Part shown: positions 1 through 10,855 of the stretch, in pieces
How the letters are laid out: every line of letters starts with the position of its first letter
Numbering within the stretch: position 1 is the first letter of the stretch
Source of the DNA: Macrotrachela quadricornifera
Taxonomy: Eukaryota; Rotifera; Eurotatoria; Philodinida; Philodinidae
Length of the DNA: 64,000 nt
Direction of reading: 5' to 3'
Assembly (NCBI GenBank): GCA_022393335.1
Contig: JAJEKB010021989.1
Coordinates: 28,015-92,014 of the forward strand
Position numbers and translations under genes: made by a program
Notes under the pieces: generated by a model
What the model saw: only the letters and a program-made list of their open reading frames with translations
The model's database searches: none
Told to the model about the DNA's origin: nothing

Positions 1-1188
1 GCATGCGAATATTTTCTTTGCGTGTATATATCTATACCCTATAGTCATAACACGATCGATTGCATATAACATCGAATGATTGGCAAAATGATGATGATTG
101 TTTTCTGCTGCTGTTCTTCATCTCTTATTAATAAGATGTGTATTGATCTACTACTCGTCTTTGGAAAAGAAAACTTTTTTTCTCCTTGTTAGATAAAAAA
201 AAAAAGTATAATCTATTTATATCTATTCATAGTAAATATTTATCAATAATAGGAGTTTTCTTATAAAAACATAAGAAAACAAAATTTAGGTCTTTAAACA
301 CTTATATATCTTAAAAAAAAAAAATATAATAATGAAAAAAAAATAAGAAGACATACTACTTTTAATCGTATTGCAAGATTTCTCTTTTTTTTTTTATTCT
401 TTTCTTCTAATTGTAATATAAATCTGTGACATGAAAGTTTATTCATATATTGATGAATAAATATATAAAAAAAAGATAATTGTCTTTTTTCCTCTTCTTT
501 AAACATACCCATCTGTGTGCATCATAGATTGATTATTATCTTTGTATCTATCATCTAATATATTTAATGTTCAATTTTTCTTTTTGTTCACATAGATCAA
601 ATATCATTAAAAATCACATTAAAAATAATAATCAACTTAAGTATAGAATACAAGTGCATTAGCTAAAAGACTAGAGAGACAACGAAGAAGACGGATAAGA
701 AAAGTAAAAGAGTGTAATGAATTTTTTTCTCCTTCATTTTTTTTTGACGACTAATTTACAGGAAGAAGAATCATTCCATTCTAGTCTTCCTATATTTCAC
801 GTAAAACTATCCATTATTGCGTGAATAAGGACTATCACACTTATATGGAAGAAGAAAAAAAAAGAATTAATAGAATCATATGTAGGAAATATTTACTGTG
901 CAAAATATATTAATTAATTTCATAGATCAATTTTAACAAGTACAAGTTGATTCTAAGAATAGAAATAAATCGATGAGTGACACACGCTCATCTTTGTTCT
1001 TTCTACTTGTCTTTCTTTCTTTTTTTTTCTTACATCCACTTAATAAACGAACAAGTACGAATAAACGAACGAATGCACGCGCTTCCGCACATATAGAAAA
1101 AAAAGTTTTTTTTTACTATCTATTGATCGTTTCAGAATAAGTATATACTTTATAATATAACAATGACAATTAGATGTATATTCACTAT

Positions 1189-1224
1189 GTATACATACAT
1201 ACACACACATATATATATATATAC
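1189..1224. repeat. Short (CATA)n/(CA)n/(TA)n microsatellite
   Basis: Consecutive CATA, CA and TA units in an otherwise low-complexity region. A simple-sequence repeat with no visible function. Confidence 0.8.
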
Positions 1225-3278
1225 ATTTAAGAAAAAAAAACTCGGAACTAATTAATTGTATTTTGATGATCGAAATAACATTTTTCTGTGATTGAGAACA
1301 GTGAGTAGGTGTAGATAAACATTAGAAAATAAGCTCACATATATATTATATTTTATAACGAGTTTATAACGTTAAAATTTATCTTTATTGAAAAAAAAGA
1401 AGGTAAGCAACATCTGATTCTTTCTTTTAAGATTATCCTATGGTGTTGAATGACTGCTTTTTTACATCCGATTCAGATATACTAGTGAATCCTTACCGAC
1501 TATGCATATGTAGATAGTAACGGAACACGCATTAGGAAATGTGTACGCCTACTCTTTTCACAGCAGTCGATGGCATCTATTCGATAGTATGTATTATTAT
1601 TTTCTTTTTTGCTATAATATATTTTTTATTTTCAATAGAAATCAAATAAATGAAAAAAAATAAATTAATATATCTTACCAATTCAGCTCAATGGGTGTGA
1701 AAATTCTTTGTCTATTTCATGCATCTATGTCTCTTGTGATTAGAGAACAAATTTTTACATTATAAATAAATGATAGAGTAATGATTAAGTTCATACAACT
1801 GATATGATTCGTTGTCTAGTCTTTCTTTTGTTGTATATTATATTATATAGAAAAAGAAAAAAAAAAACTGACTATAAACTAATTTATTTCCTATAGAGAA
1901 GTCATTTCATTTACCTATTATATTTAACGAATAGTTATAATGATGATGATGAGATAAACGGAAGTTTAATGACGTACCTAGATACACTATGTTGTTTGAT
2001 GGAAGTAGAGATGTTTTTCTTGATTAACTTACTGGCAAAAAAAGCACCACTCAAAGAAATACTCTTTTAGGTTTTTTTTTCTCATGCTTTTTCCTTCTTG
2101 GCTGTTTCCTTTCTTATTTTTTTGCCACTATAAATGGTCTTTTGGACATTTAGACAACAAGGAACAATAAAAAAAAAAAGAGCTAGACGTATGGAAAAGA
2201 ATAAACGAGAAGCGAAAGAAGACTAACGGCAAATATCAGTAACAATCAATTAGTACCAAAATTGCGATTATTCGAAAAAAAAAAACAAATAAACATTGCT
2301 TCTGGTCGAGAAAACAAGAAAAAAGGCGTTCATTACTCTTGAACTATATATCATTAAGACAAAACAAACATTCGAAGCGTTTGATTATGAAAAATATTTT
2401 CATTTTCATGTATTTTGTCAGTGCACATAGTTAGATATGATGTTTACATATGTAAATATATATACAAAAAGACAAGAAAAATACGAAATTCGGTAAGTAA
2501 TAATTGAGAAAAGATAAACAAATTTGTCCTTGTAAAAATGATGGTTGTAGTAATTATAAATAACCAAAGGGATTCAGTTTATTTAAGAAAAATATATTCA
2601 TTCTTTTTAATAAAAGTATTTCTTTAACACAGATGTTTGATTTTTTTTTTAAGAAAAAGAAAAAGTAATTATAATTTTGATGAATATATTAAAATTAATA
2701 TTTCCTATTTTATTCTAATTTACACATTTTAAATCAAGAAATTTTTATACTTCATTAAGATCAAAAGAAACTAAGTACATATAATATTCACAAAGCGAAC
2801 TTTTTCTTTTTTTGTGTTAGGAAGGACTATTGTGAACATCCTATCATTAAGGAAACATGCAATATAACGCTAAGAAGACATAGTGTGACTTTTGTAGAAC
2901 ATATAAAAAATATTTGTTGAAGGCACGTTCAACTATTATAGATTAAAATGATTGGCAAATGATTTCTTTTTTTGCAGATATTAAATATGTTAACTACCGG
3001 AAAATGATACCTTTTAATTTATAATAATATAAAGAATTTCATTATATTCATATTAATGAGAGCATGTTAAACTACAATAGATCGGATTTGTTAATAGAAT
3101 AAAAAGAAAAAAATATTTTGAGTTCTTTTAAAGTCTTCGGGTTTTATTTAACTAAAATAGTACATTATCTTATGTAATTTACATACTTAGTCTTTTTCTC
3201 GAGGACATGAAACTATATAATAACAAAGATTCAGCATAAAAAGAAAAAAACATTCCTATTTATTTAACTACCTTCGTT

Positions 3279-3497
3279 ATACAAGGTTGGAAATAATATT
3301 TTAATAGGAAGGTACTACTATAATTTCAAATAGGAAAATTTCTTATGTTCGATATTAAAAGGTTTCAATGACTATTACTATTTAGTACCAATAAATCCCG
3401 CTTTCGATAAGCTTTCATTTGGTATAAAATTCATTATTTACTCTATTTGAAATTATAGTAGTGCTTTCCTATCAAAATATTATTTTCAATCCTGTAT
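3279..3497. repeat. Inverted repeat, MITE-like (two 55-bp arms)
   Basis: The left arm (3279-3333, starting ATACAAGGTTGGAAATAATA) and the reverse complement of the right arm (3443-3497, starting ATACAGGATTGAAAATAATA) match over 55 bp with about six mismatches. They flank a 109-bp middle that contains no ORF. Weaker similarity continues 15-20 bp outside each arm. The layout fits a short non-autonomous foldback or MITE-type element. I could not define a target-site duplication, so the family is unknown. Confidence 0.65.
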
Positions 3498-4362
3498 TCT
3501 ATAGAAAAATAAATACAGCTAGTTCATATTAGTCATCTTGAAATAAAACTGAGCGTGATTGTTAAGAATATATATTTCTTAACATGAAATTTTTCCAGAT
3601 GCGTACTATTTATTTCATATAATATTTATGTATTTTGAAGCTTCATTTCATCATTAATAAATTAAATAAGACGACAAGTTCAAGTAGTCATTACACTTGA
3701 AGTATTTAAGTATTGAATACTGATAATATTATAATTAAAAATGATAAATTTAGAATCTAAATTACAGTAACATTCTTAATGAAGTCAATATCAACATATA
3801 AAAGGCAGATTGAATGGAACTATAGACGTATCATCCACATATATATATTTATATCTCTCAGGTGGTTAGCATAAATTAAATAACTAAATACTTGTATTTA
3901 CATGATTTGTCTCAAGAGATTAAAATAGTTGAAAAAAATATCGAAATACTTATAAAATTGTTCAAAAACAGGAAAAGCGGATTGGTAAAAAAAGTTCAAA
4001 AGATATAAGAAATGCGCATAAGAAAATGTGCGGTAACCACTTCTTTAAAAGATCTTACTAATTATTATTATTCATATGAAAATTAGCTTAGCTTTCTTAA
4101 ATTCTAACATCTGCAATGATTTATTGAGGATAAATACAGCACCCTTATTTGTTAAAATAGTTCCGTTAACATTAGGAAAAAAAGATAGTATATTTTTTCT
4201 TGGTATTTATTGAAAATTTTTAATCTTTCATACTTCATAGAAATTTGTTAATGTATTCTACGTCATACTTTATAAGTCAACTTGATGTTTCTAAGAGAAC
4301 AATTCTACTTAAGAAAATCAAATATTTTTTTTATTTAAAAAAAATTATTGAAAAATTAAAAT

Positions 4363-4974
4363 TTATGTTAATTGATCACGTATAAGAAAATTATACCATG
4401 ATGACCATTGATTAGAATTTTCATATAAATAAACCATTGAACGTGTTAATGATGGTTGTAATGTTTCACGATGACATTCAAATAACCAAAGAACAATACC
4501 CCATATTAATGCAGCAAACCAAGGAAATATAGGTCGTTTATTTTGTGGTAACCATGCACGTTTTTGTGCATAACGTGCTAAACCAACAATAATACGTGAT
4601 AAAAGATATAAAATTAATTGTTCATTTACACTATTACGTTCATGAAAAACCATATAACCAACAATAAATGCACAAATAAATGCACACCATGATTTCGATA
4701 AACCAAAAATCGAAGAAACAATTTTTCTAAGTGTTTTATAAAAAAATACAAATAAACCTAAATTTCTTGCATGTAAATAACTCATACGAATAATAAAATT
4801 AATTCGTTCTGACCATGGATCATGACGAAATAACAATGCTTGAACAAGTGAATGTGCAAAACGAATTTTAGCTCCATAAACGATACCTTGTCTTAAACCT
4901 TTTATTAATGATAATGGTGCATGATATGATGGATTATTTAGAAAATTATTCAAAAAATACGAAATTGTTGTCAT
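4363..4974 (-). CDS. PXMP4: Peroxisomal membrane protein 4 (PXMP4/PMP24), Tim17-like family
   Basis: A single-exon protein of 203 aa (human PXMP4 is 212 aa). Family hallmarks are visible: the N-terminal LRQGIVYGAKIRFAHSLVQ segment, the HDPWSERINFI stretch, NLGLFVFFYKTL, and several hydrophobic helices such as CAFICAFIVGYMVF. PXMP4 is an integral peroxisomal membrane protein of unsettled biochemical role in the Tim17/Tim22/PMP24 family. The ATG at 4972-4974 is the first in frame and gives the expected N-terminus; no acceptor-like AG lies immediately upstream, unlike many neighbours. Its 3' side faces the gene-free left end. The family call is from remembered motifs, not a search. Confidence 0.88.
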   Translation of the reverse strand: MTTISYFLNNFLNNPSYHAPLSLIKGLRQGIVYGAKIRFAHSLVQALLFRHDPWSERINFIIRMSYLHARNLGLFVFFYKTLRKIVSSIFGLSKSWCAFICAFIVGYMVFHERNSVNEQLILYLLSRIIVGLARYAQKRAWLPQNKRPIFPWFAALIWGIVLWLFECHRETLQPSLTRSMVYLYENSNQWSSWYNFLIRDQLT

Positions 4975-6128
4975 TACGTAAAAATTCGATTAAATTTTAT
5001 GTAGTTTTTTATAAATGAGGAAATAATACTCATTCTCGAATTTAGTTCTTTTTCTTTGTCTTTCTTTAAAAGACCTTTGAGTTAAATGAATGAAAAATAT
5101 CTCTAAAGATAAGGAATTTGATGAAATTATTAAATAGATGACTCCACTTGACGAGAAGATTGCTGAAAGACAAATATTTAAATAAACAGTATCTTTTTTT
5201 TTTTATTTCATATCATAAGACCTAACACCTCTTTATTTAATAGTTTCGTTGTTAAATTTTTCTTAACTACTTTATATATAATCACTTTTCATGATTTCAT
5301 ATAAGTTAACGGAAAGAATATATGAACACTACTAAATGCTAAAAAATAAAAATAGTATTTTGAATCAAACATTTATTCTATACTTTTTACATGTATTATC
5401 ATCAAATAAACTGCTATTAATCGAGCTAAGTATTCCTTCATTCAAAAAATTCCTATGAATTATCAATGTATATTCAATATACAAAAATATAGAATAAAAA
5501 ACAAACAGTTGTGAATTTTTTATTATTTTTTCTAAGGTTTCCTTTTGTATTACAAGAATATAGGTACATGTTATAACAAAAGAAAACTTAGAGAAGAAGA
5601 TTAATTTTCACAAGAATATATAAAATAATTATTCTATATAGTAGAGATAAGTATAGAACAATATTAAGTCACGTAATCATAGATGTTAGATATTATTTAG
5701 TACTTATAACCCTAGTTCCATTTATTGAATATTCTCTAAATATATTAAAAAATACTATATTTACTCAGCAAACATAAATTAATTTTCACTAATGTACTTA
5801 GTCTCTATAATGAAATTCGTGGAAAACTCAAAGATAGAAAAACAATATTACATAGTGTATTATAAAATATTAATTGAATTTGAATATCTGAATGGATCAT
5901 TGATTCTTATACAGATAAACATATGAAAGAATATGATCTTAACTTATTGAATATTTCTCTAGATCTTAATAAATTCATGAAACTATATGTGGACATCGAG
6001 TACTGAATAAAAGAAACTTAAAATATCAGATAATACAGATACAGATTTTTAACAAAATCATTTTGTTTTATTTGTTAGTATAATCATATTTAGCATAATT
6101 GCATTATTTTTTTTTCATTCTGATCAAT
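4975..6128. other. Intergenic spacer
   Basis: AT-rich sequence between PXMP4 and the MGST1-like gene, both on the minus strand. I see no convincing ORF, RNA gene or repeat. Confidence 0.6.
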
Positions 6129-6700
6129 TTATCGACGAGTATAAAATAAAACTCGTAGTGCCATTGACAGTGTCGTAAGATATCCTACAGCACAAGCAAT
6201 AAATCGACCAGGTTGTGGTAATGGCATCTAAATAGATCATAAAATCATATAAAAATAAAAATTTAAATAATAATGATTTCATCATACTTGATAACAAACT
6301 GTATGTATTAAACGTGAAATAAAAAATATTCGAAAATGCCAATATGCTACATCACGATCAGGATTAGTAGCAACATAAAAAAAGCCAATAAGTACAAATG
6401 GTACTATATTTTCAATATCATTTAAGTGATTATTACGTATACGTTCAACATCTTCATCAGTTGTAACTATAGCTGATTGATTACGAGCAAATGTTAAATC
6501 TTCAGGATTAGCATAGATCTATATAAGAAAATAAATATTTATAAAAATAAGACAATTTATAAATTAAATTTTACATTTTTAGATAAACGTTTCATTGTAG
6601 TAAGTGCACCCATACTCATTAATTTAACGACTGAAGCCGTAGAATAAAAAATAAAATTTGTAAAATTTGAATTATTAAGTGTATAGTAAACGATAGACAT
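6129..6700 (-). CDS. MGST1: Microsomal glutathione S-transferase 1-like MAPEG protein
   Basis: Three exons: 6575-6700, 6288-6518 and 6129-6227, all phase 0 with GT-AG introns of 56 and 60 bp, giving 151 aa (human MGST1 is 155 aa). Translation shows family blocks in order: a first membrane helix; YANPED; a DEDVERIRNNHLNDIENIVP segment (the MAPEG loop holding the glutathione-site arginine and ERVRRAHLND-type motif); HFRIFFISRLIHTVCYQ; and PLPQPGR before the last helix. MAPEG enzymes are trimeric ER or outer-mitochondrial-membrane proteins that conjugate glutathione to lipophilic electrophiles and reduce lipid hydroperoxides. An acceptor-like CAG sits 2 nt before the ATG (6703-6704), so the mRNA may be trans-spliced or have a 5'UTR intron. 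A prostaglandin E synthase-type MAPEG is the alternative, but the NHLNDIENIVP match favours MGST1. Confidence 0.9.
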
Positions 6701-7118
6701 TCCTGGAATATTTGAATCGAGTAGAATATGTTGATGAAATATATCCAGATTGATTTATTTTAAATTAAAATTTTACTGATAAATAATCACTTCGTACACA
6801 CGTCAATACACGTGAAATGAATAAAAAAAAAAACGAGATGCAAAACAATCCACAATAAATACGCAATATTTTTTTTCCTGTTCTGCTAGACCAAAAGATA
6901 TAAATAAATGTTTATTAGTGGGTCGGCATGTGTTTACGATTGACTCTTCTGTTTTCTTTTTCACTATACTTACTATATAACATTATTTTACTTATATAGA
7001 ACACATGCAAACAAATGCACAAAATTTGCCTTTCTCTATTGACTTTTAATTTATATTCTTCATTAATATTACTAAATTAGATTATATTTATTCCAATGAA
7101 TAATAAATTTTTAGTTAA
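6701..7118. other. Intergenic spacer
   Basis: Between the MGST1-like gene and the unrecognised 143-aa gene, both on the minus strand. Nothing recognisable apart from AT-rich low-complexity sequence. Confidence 0.5.
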
Positions 7119-7649
7119 TTATTCTAATATTTGAACTGGATAAATTCGAAGAACATAATAACTAGTCGATAGATCATTTGTTGTAGCTGCTCCAATACCT
7201 AATTGACGAATATCAATTAATTCATTTTTCGTTTTCGTATGTTTTCTAAGAAGATCATACATTGTTTTAGCATCAAGTGGTTGATTACTACCAAAGATAT
7301 ACTATAGAAATGAAAATTTATCAAATATTATAATTAAATTTTATAAAATTAACTTCTGCTTGAAATTTTTCTTGATACCATAAATCATTCATTGATGTAT
7401 GACAAATACATTTCTTTTTTGCACATTGTTGTGCTGTTAAAAATGCTTGATCACATAATGAAATATCTAATTTTAAATCTTTATTATATTCAATTAATGT
7501 AATTAAATCATTTAAAAAAATGTCAACAGTTATATTTCCCGGTAATTTTCGTTGACGAAAATAATCTATTGTACATATAAATTCATATTTGATTAATAAG
7601 TATAAAACTTACAAGAACGACAATTTAAGAGTTTTTCTAACCACCCCAT
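7119..7649 (-). CDS. Unrecognised 143-aa protein, three exons
   Basis: Exons 7613-7649, 7354-7565 and 7119-7301 join with GT-AG introns of 47 and 52 bp and consistent phase to give 143 aa from MGWLEKLLNC to VQILE. The middle is hydrophilic with a cysteine cluster (AQQCAKKKCICHTSMND) and ends in a KHTKTKNELIDIRQLG segment. There is no signal peptide or membrane helix. I do not recognise the family. Codon use and intron style match the neighbouring real genes, which is the main evidence that it is expressed. It lies 494 bp downstream of the PR/SET gene on the same strand. It could in principle be 3' exons of that gene, but no good acceptor precedes its ATG and the PR/SET frame ends at its own stop, so a separate gene is preferred. 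Confidence 0.6.
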
Positions 7650-8143
7650 AAAATTATAGCATAAGATAGGAAATAACGCGCGTGAAATTTTGCTAGCTTT
7701 CAGATGTGTATTTTGCATACAAAACAATAGAAAATGAATATTTATTTGTCATCTCATTATCTTGTAAAAACATATTAGACATTATCTAATGAAACTAGAA
7801 GAATATAGCGTTGAAAAATAAATCTGTTAAATAAAAAATGATATGTTCTCTTTTTTCTTATCCTTAAATAGATAAAGTATTAATTAAAAATCTTAATGGT
7901 TCCGTTTAAATGTCATCTTAACGAAAATTATCAAACTATAAGATACAATCATTCATAGATAACATAAATTTTTAATAATCTTCGTTATTAATTAAATTCA
8001 GTTCGAATAACAATATTAAATCTACTTCTATCACTTTTAAAAATTTATCATGAACAAAGTTATAAAGATTTTTAAATGAAAACATCATTTTGTTCATTGG
8101 ATGAAACATATACTTGAATATTAATGATTATTATTACTATTAT
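7650..8143. other. Spacer between 143-aa gene and PR/SET gene
   Basis: AT-rich, without a convincing ORF. It probably holds the 3'UTR of the PR/SET gene and the promoter or 5'UTR of the 143-aa gene. Confidence 0.5.
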
Positions 8144-9167
8144 CTAAATAAAAGAAAAGAAGAACCTACTATTAATCATATTACAATTTTTACCAATATT
8201 AGTTTGTATTGAATCAGTATTAAATGGTTTAATACCAAGAAAACGAGCATAATCATCACCATAATAAACAAATAATTCTTCACCTGGATGAATAGTTCGC
8301 ATAGTTTTATAAAACATATTTCGATCATATTGAATAGGTTGTAAATTCTGTTGTTCAATTGTATTTGGACCTGAAAATATGAATCTATTAATAGCAAAAA
8401 AAAAATATCTTTATTATTCTTCAATACATACAATTGATCTAAATGAAAGGAAAAGATCTTTTAATGATTATTTTGTTTTGTAATAACTTACATATCGCAT
8501 CCAATTACTATTATTTGGATCACATCCATCAATAATATAAATCATCTAGAACAAAAAAAAAAAACTATTTATTAATTCTTTTAAAGAATACTTTTATAAA
8601 TATTACTTTTCCATTTTTATCTGCAATACTCCATGCATATCCTGATTCTTGTGCACTTTTAAAATTTGAATGACGTGTACCCATATATGGTCCAAAAAAT
8701 GAATTTTTTTCAAGACGTTTTGTTGTAAATATACCTTTACCAGCTTTAGATATAGTTGATGTTTTTATTATAATTCCATCTGGACATGTTAAATCAGATT
8801 TTCGTTGGGAATTTTTTAATGATAATTTCGATATCTTAAATTATTTGCAAATAAATATATTTAAAAAAAAAAAAGAAATAAAATTAACTTTTTTATCAGG
8901 AATATATGTTTGTTTATGATATGGACAAATATTATCATAGAATTTATTACAATCATCACAAAATAATCGACCATCATCAAATTCAGGTTTAAGAGATTTT
9001 TTATTAATATGTGAAGATGATGTTCGATGTTTTTGTTTATCATTTGAATAAAATGTTGAAGATTTTTTCTTTGATTCATTTAATATTGAATCCGATTCTT
9101 TTCGTTTTTTATGTTCATGATAATTTGATGTTGAACTTCTTCGATTAGAATGATGTTGTTCATACAT
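8144..9167 (-). CDS. PR/SET-domain histone methyltransferase, PRDM9/PRDM7-like, with a 7-nt microexon
   Basis: Five exons: 8889-9167, 8607-8834, 8492-8545, a 7-nt microexon 8432-8438 and 8144-8370, giving about 264 aa. Residues 1-68 are Ser/Lys-rich. A CDDCNKFYDNICPYH zinc knuckle (about 73-87) precedes the PR/SET domain: GIFTTKRLEKNSFFGPYMG, GYAWSIADKNGK, DGCDPNNSNWMRY-INC, then YDRNMFYKTMRTIHPGEEL and VYYGDDYARFLGIK (about 224-237) with the cofactor-site tyrosines. This is the PRDM9-type order and would methylate histone H3 (K4/K36) in the nucleus. Without the microexon the last exon is out of frame; with it the conserved Trp-Met-Arg-Tyr-(Val/Ile)-Asn-Cys block is restored exactly. No KRAB, SSXRD or C2H2 array is visible; the frame closes at TAG 8144-8146. 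An AG acceptor lies 17 nt before the ATG. Confident of domain, less of the exact C-terminus. Confidence 0.85.
8432..8438 (-). other. 7-nt microexon of the PR/SET gene
   Basis: On the minus strand the sequence reads TTTAG / ATCAATT / GTATG: a pyrimidine-containing acceptor, seven coding bases, and a donor. The flanking introns are 53 bp (8439-8491) and 61 bp (8371-8431). The bases encode Ile-Asn and the first base of Cys, joining ...NWMRY to CPNTIEQQN in the correct frame. Known PRDM9-family proteins have WMRYVNCA at this point, so the protein match supports the splice. Confidence 0.8.
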
Positions 9168-10855
9168 ATTATTTTAAAAAAAAACTGTAAATAAGAAAAC
9201 TAGAAAATATTTATAATTAATTTTTAGTACTCTTATTTTGTAAAAGATATTATTCAATCGTTTAATAATGCATATCGGTGATAAAAATAAAAGAAAAATT
9301 GAAAAATTAAATGTTGAATTATATGTATTTTTGGCGGGTGATACATTTTGAATAATGGTATTTTCGTTCGAAAGTATCTATATGAAATAATCAATTGAAA
9401 TATTAGTATTCTTTTGATTAGAATATTTGTATTGTACGAAGAGTAAAAAAAGATAGTATATGTAAAAGAATTTTCTTTATGGTATTGAAACTTTGTGTTG
9501 TAAGAAAATCCTTGATAGAAATAAGATATTGATCTGTGACTTTCATCAATTGAAAGAACGATATTTGGACCATTGTTCTGTATAAGAACTATTAAGATGG
9601 ACAATATTTTTTCATAGAGAATTCTCGATAGACATTTTTTTCTTTGCGTATTTTCATTATAATCTTGCCAGTCAAATTATTTCAAAACATAGCTGAAACT
9701 ATCATTTTTTGCTATATCGTATATTTTTGTAACTTTACTTGTAAAGATAGATTAACCTTTTCCGATCCAGCGTCCTGAGTAAACGACAGTTTTTTCAAAT
9801 TTCTTCAATTATGAATAACTCGCGAACATGAAAAGATATCGAGATGCAGTTTCTTCTATGACATAGAAGAGACTTCAGTGAATGCATTTATATGAGTATT
9901 ATGACTCTAATAAGATCACTCAAGTAGTGTGTGGGATAGGTTTCTGGGACATTACTTCTAGAAGAAGGGCAGTTGGTGTCGTTTTCTAGAGACCAAAATA
10001 TTTCAGTTTTTGCGTGTTGAAATCACGTTAGGAATGATTTCTTATGGTATTCCAAAGGTTGATTTTGTGATAGTTTTCAATCAAATTTTGGCTCACATCC
10101 GTACTCTCTTACGGTGATGATTAAATTGCGTCTTCGTCATCCCTGTGGAACAGTGCAGGAATAGACACAAAATGACTTCAACGATTTTTTTAAAAGTGTC
10201 CGTGAAAATGTTCACAATGCACATCGTCGATATTAAATATAAAATCTCAAAGAAATTTCACCCATGGGTGTGAAAGGGTTAAAGGGATAATGAAAAGTAT
10301 GATCATTTTAGAATAAATAAAGAAAGTAAGTTTCAACTACATTGTGACTCAATTTGAGTAAAGCTTTTTGTAAAAATTCACAAAGAAAAAAAATATCAAT
10401 CGAAAGTTCTCTATGAAAAAAAACATACTGTTTGTCCTAATATCGTTCTTTGAAATGATGAAAATCTCAGATCTTTTTTTTCGGATAATATGAATAAACA
10501 TGATGAAGTATAGTTTTCGACTATTTTGTCATTGATTTATATATCAATCATAATGTTCTTGGTTTTAATACTTTTAGATAAATTTCGATATAATATTTGA
10601 AGTTGTACTAATCAAATTAATACGCCATCTATTAAATCATAATATGTTTGGTGATATGTAAAACCAAAGATGAATTATTTAATTAATAATTGGTTGAGCC
10701 TATTCTCTTCTTTTACCTACCTATCCATCCATCTGCCTGGCTTGAAAACGTAGTCATATAAATGTTTACAATATTAAAATAATTTCTTTTTTTTTAAAAA
10801 AAAAAAACAAAAGAAAGAAAATTGTTTTATTTGTTTTCCATTAAAAATAATAAAA
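9168..10855. other. Divergent spacer between PR/SET gene and SERAC1
   Basis: The 1.7-kb region separates the minus-strand PR/SET gene from plus-strand SERAC1, so it should contain both promoters. A slightly less AT-rich island at about 9756-10278 is flanked by TTAA on both sides and is listed as a possible MITE. An ORF on the minus strand at 9254-9604 is of random composition and not called. Confidence 0.5.
9752..10282. mobile_element. Possible piggyBac-type MITE (TTAA-flanked)
   Basis: TTAA occurs at 9752-9755 immediately before CCTTTTCCGATCC, and again at 10279-10282 after GGGTGTGAAAGGG. The two ends, read inward, are CCTTTTCCGATCC and CCCTTTCACACCC (9 of 13 matching), the pattern of a piggyBac-like element with TTAA target duplication. 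The 523-bp interior has no ORF and is visibly less AT-rich than its surroundings. TTAA is common in this genome and the end match is imperfect, so this is tentative. Confidence 0.35.

Larger units (their letters stand above)
1..4362. other. Gene-free AT-rich region
   Basis: No open frame here looks like protein; the only ORFs are short and built from A/T runs. The stretch is full of poly-A/poly-T tracts. It contains a short CA/TA microsatellite at 1189-1224 and a 55-bp inverted repeat at 3279-3497, both listed separately. It could be intergenic, or UTR/intron of a gene beyond the left edge; I see no splice-linked coding exon to support the latter. Confidence 0.6.

Noticed and set aside
294..512. 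72-aa ORF on the minus strand
   Set aside because: Composed of Phe/Lys/Leu from A/T tracts, with no splice partner or domain; a composition artefact.
8176..8433. 85-aa ORF beginning MYVLKNNKD
   Set aside because: A shadow frame of the PR/SET last exon running through the adjacent intron; the spliced frame encodes the conserved domain.
7119..9167. Treating the 143-aa gene as 3' exons of the PR/SET gene
   Set aside because: The PR/SET frame has its own stop at 8144-8146, and no acceptor with matching phase precedes 7649.
9254..9604. 116-aa ORF on the minus strand
   Set aside because: No motif, random composition, and no exon-like borders; not supported as a gene.
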